From an uncultured Clostridia bacterium (GTDB lineage: Bacteria > Bacillota > Clostridia > HGM11327): DNA of 5,131 nt. Positions 4,186-5,131 of this stretch are shown piece by piece. Each line of letters opens with the position of its first letter. The first letter of the stretch is position 1. The stretch is from positions 1 to 5,131 of the forward strand of contig CAJLXE010000132.1 in NCBI GenBank assembly GCA_905210525.1. Reading direction: 5' to 3'. The position numbers and the translations under genes were made by a program. The notes below the pieces were generated by a model. The model worked only from the letters and a program-made list of their open reading frames with translations. It made no database searches and had not been told where the DNA came from.

Positions 4186-5055
4186 TCACAGCTTTCCGGT
4201 AAGCTCAACCGCTTTTTTCATCACTCTGAACGATTCTTCTATTGCGTATAAAGCGTTCTCAACGCCCTCGAATTCAAGCGTCAGAGCTCCGTCATAACCG
4301 CTTTCCGCAAGTATTTTTATGCATTGATACACCGGTACGGTGCCGTGACCGAGAATTGCGCCTCTCAAATAATTTCCGCCTCTCGTCTTGAACCAGCCCG
4401 TTGCAGGAAGGAATATCTCATTGCCCGATTTGAAATGGAAATCTTTTACATGAGCGTGCATCGCGTATCTTGCCATTCTGCCCACGCCGCTTACGGAGGC
4501 TTCGTCCGCGCACATAAAGTTGCCTATATCCACAAGAGCTCCGTAATACGGTCTGTTTACGGAATTTATAAGTTCTTCAACAACAGTGCTATCCTGCATT
4601 ATTCTGCCATGATTTTCAACAAGAAGCTTTATTCCGTTTTCATTGGCGTAATCGGCAACAATGCCTATGCCCTCTGCTATGCGTTTTACGGCTTCCTTTA
4701 TTCCGCCAAAGCCCACCGCTCCGAAATTTCCTCCGAGAGTATCGCACCTTGCAGTCGGAGCACCCAGTGCCTTCGTCGCGTCAATAAGCGCCTTGCCGTT
4801 TTTTATCTGCTGTTCGGTATCGTCCGACAAAAGATTTATTCCGCCCGCGCAGCAGTATGTTTTCAATCCGTATTCGGCGCATTTATCCGCATAATATTTC
4901 ATTGAGTCAATACACGAAAGATTTCCCTTGCGCTCCCCGTATAAAAAATCCATGCCGTCAAAGCCGGTATCCTTTGCGTGCTTTATAGCGTCATCCATCG
5001 TAAAGGACTCTGATTTTGCGTTCATATAGCTGTATGAGCTTACACCTAATTCCAT
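4186..5055 (-). CDS. Sugar phosphate isomerase/epimerase (xylose isomerase-like TIM barrel)
   Basis: The 289-residue protein belongs to the AP-endonuclease-2/xylose-isomerase-like TIM-barrel superfamily, which includes tagatose/psicose 3-epimerases, IolE-type and hydroxypyruvate isomerases. These use a divalent metal to move a proton or hydride on a sugar or sugar acid. The four expected metal ligands are visible: E147 in LLVENHG, D176 in LVDIGNF, H202 in AHVKDFH, and E261 or E263 in LTLEFEG. Their spacing resembles that of ketose 3-epimerases. The first strand is LGVSSYSY (3-10), and GHGTVPVYQCIKILAESGYD (236-255) is the typical late-barrel segment. The exact substrate cannot be assigned. 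The ATG at 5055 has AAAGGA about 12 nt upstream, a longish spacing. It is cytosolic, with no signal peptide. Confidence 0.9.
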   Translation of the reverse strand: MELGVSSYSYMNAKSESFTMDDAIKHAKDTGFDGMDFLYGERKGNLSCIDSMKYYADKCAEYGLKTYCCAGGINLLSDDTEQQIKNGKALIDATKALGAPTARCDTLGGNFGAVGFGGIKEAVKRIAEGIGIVADYANENGIKLLVENHGRIMQDSTVVEELINSVNRPYYGALVDIGNFMCADEASVSGVGRMARYAMHAHVKDFHFKSGNEIFLPATGWFKTRGGNYLRGAILGHGTVPVYQCIKILAESGYDGALTLEFEGVENALYAIEESFRVMKKAVELTGKL

Positions 5056-5079
5056 ATTTGTATTTTATCCTTTCAAGTA

Positions 5080-5131
5080 TTATTTATTTTCAGATGCGTG
5101 GCGCTTTATGGCTTCAAAGCTTTCTTTGCTG
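5080..5131 (-). CDS. Unidentified protein, C-terminal end only
   Basis: Only one reverse frame stays open from the window edge. It gives the C-terminal residues SKESFEAIKRHASENK and a TAA at 5080-5082, 24 nt before the epimerase ATG. The other two reverse frames hit stops within about 25 nt. The same orientation and close spacing suggest it is the preceding gene of one operon. Sixteen residues of charged helix are not enough to name a family; a partner in carbohydrate metabolism is a guess from the neighbour. Confidence 0.6.
   Translation of the reverse strand, partial: SKESFEAIKRHASENK

Noticed and set aside
4324..4905. Plus-strand open frame opposite the epimerase gene
   Set aside because: The reverse strand carries a complete, motif-supported enzyme; this frame shows no family features.

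Overview
The window is an ordinary, highly conserved chromosomal region. All supported genes lie on the minus strand, so transcription runs from high to low coordinates. The gene order rpmG-secE-nusG-rplK-rplA-rplJ-rplL, the strong purine-rich Shine-Dalgarno sequences, the moderate GC content and the protein sequences point to a Bacillota (Firmicutes) bacterium. It is most likely a Clostridia member of the gut-associated type. Species cannot be named from the sequence alone.

Region by region, in the direction of transcription: (1) 5131-3432 holds the last codons of an unidentified gene, a TIM-barrel sugar phosphate isomerase/epimerase, rlmH (23S rRNA pseudouridine methyltransferase) and a small TSCPD-domain protein. 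They are tightly spaced (24, 3 and 19 nt), so they are probably co-transcribed. (2) 3431-3271 is a promoter region with a near-consensus housekeeping promoter (TTGACA, 17 nt, TAAAAT), an A/T-rich upstream element and a leader of about 90 nt. (3) 3270-2195 encodes L33 (rpmG), SecE and NusG. (4) 2109-914 encodes L11 (rplK) and L1 (rplA). (5) 913-702 is an L10-type leader RNA ending in an attenuator terminator. (6) 701-1 encodes L10 (rplJ) and the first 51 codons of L7/L12 (rplL), which runs off the window.

The genes form a translation and transcription-elongation block: L33, L11, L1, L10 and L12 are 50S proteins, NusG couples RNA polymerase to elongation control, and SecE is part of the protein export channel. 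Control seems layered. One strong promoter drives the block. A hairpin just before rplA copies the L1-binding element of 23S rRNA and abuts the rplA Shine-Dalgarno sequence. The rplJ leader can form mutually exclusive antiterminator and terminator structures. Two further hairpins lie between nusG and rplK.

I found no mobile element, CRISPR array, tRNA, rRNA or defence system, and no convincing undescribed system. The best leads are the RNA elements in the intergenic gaps and the abnormal end of the rplL reading frame at the window edge.
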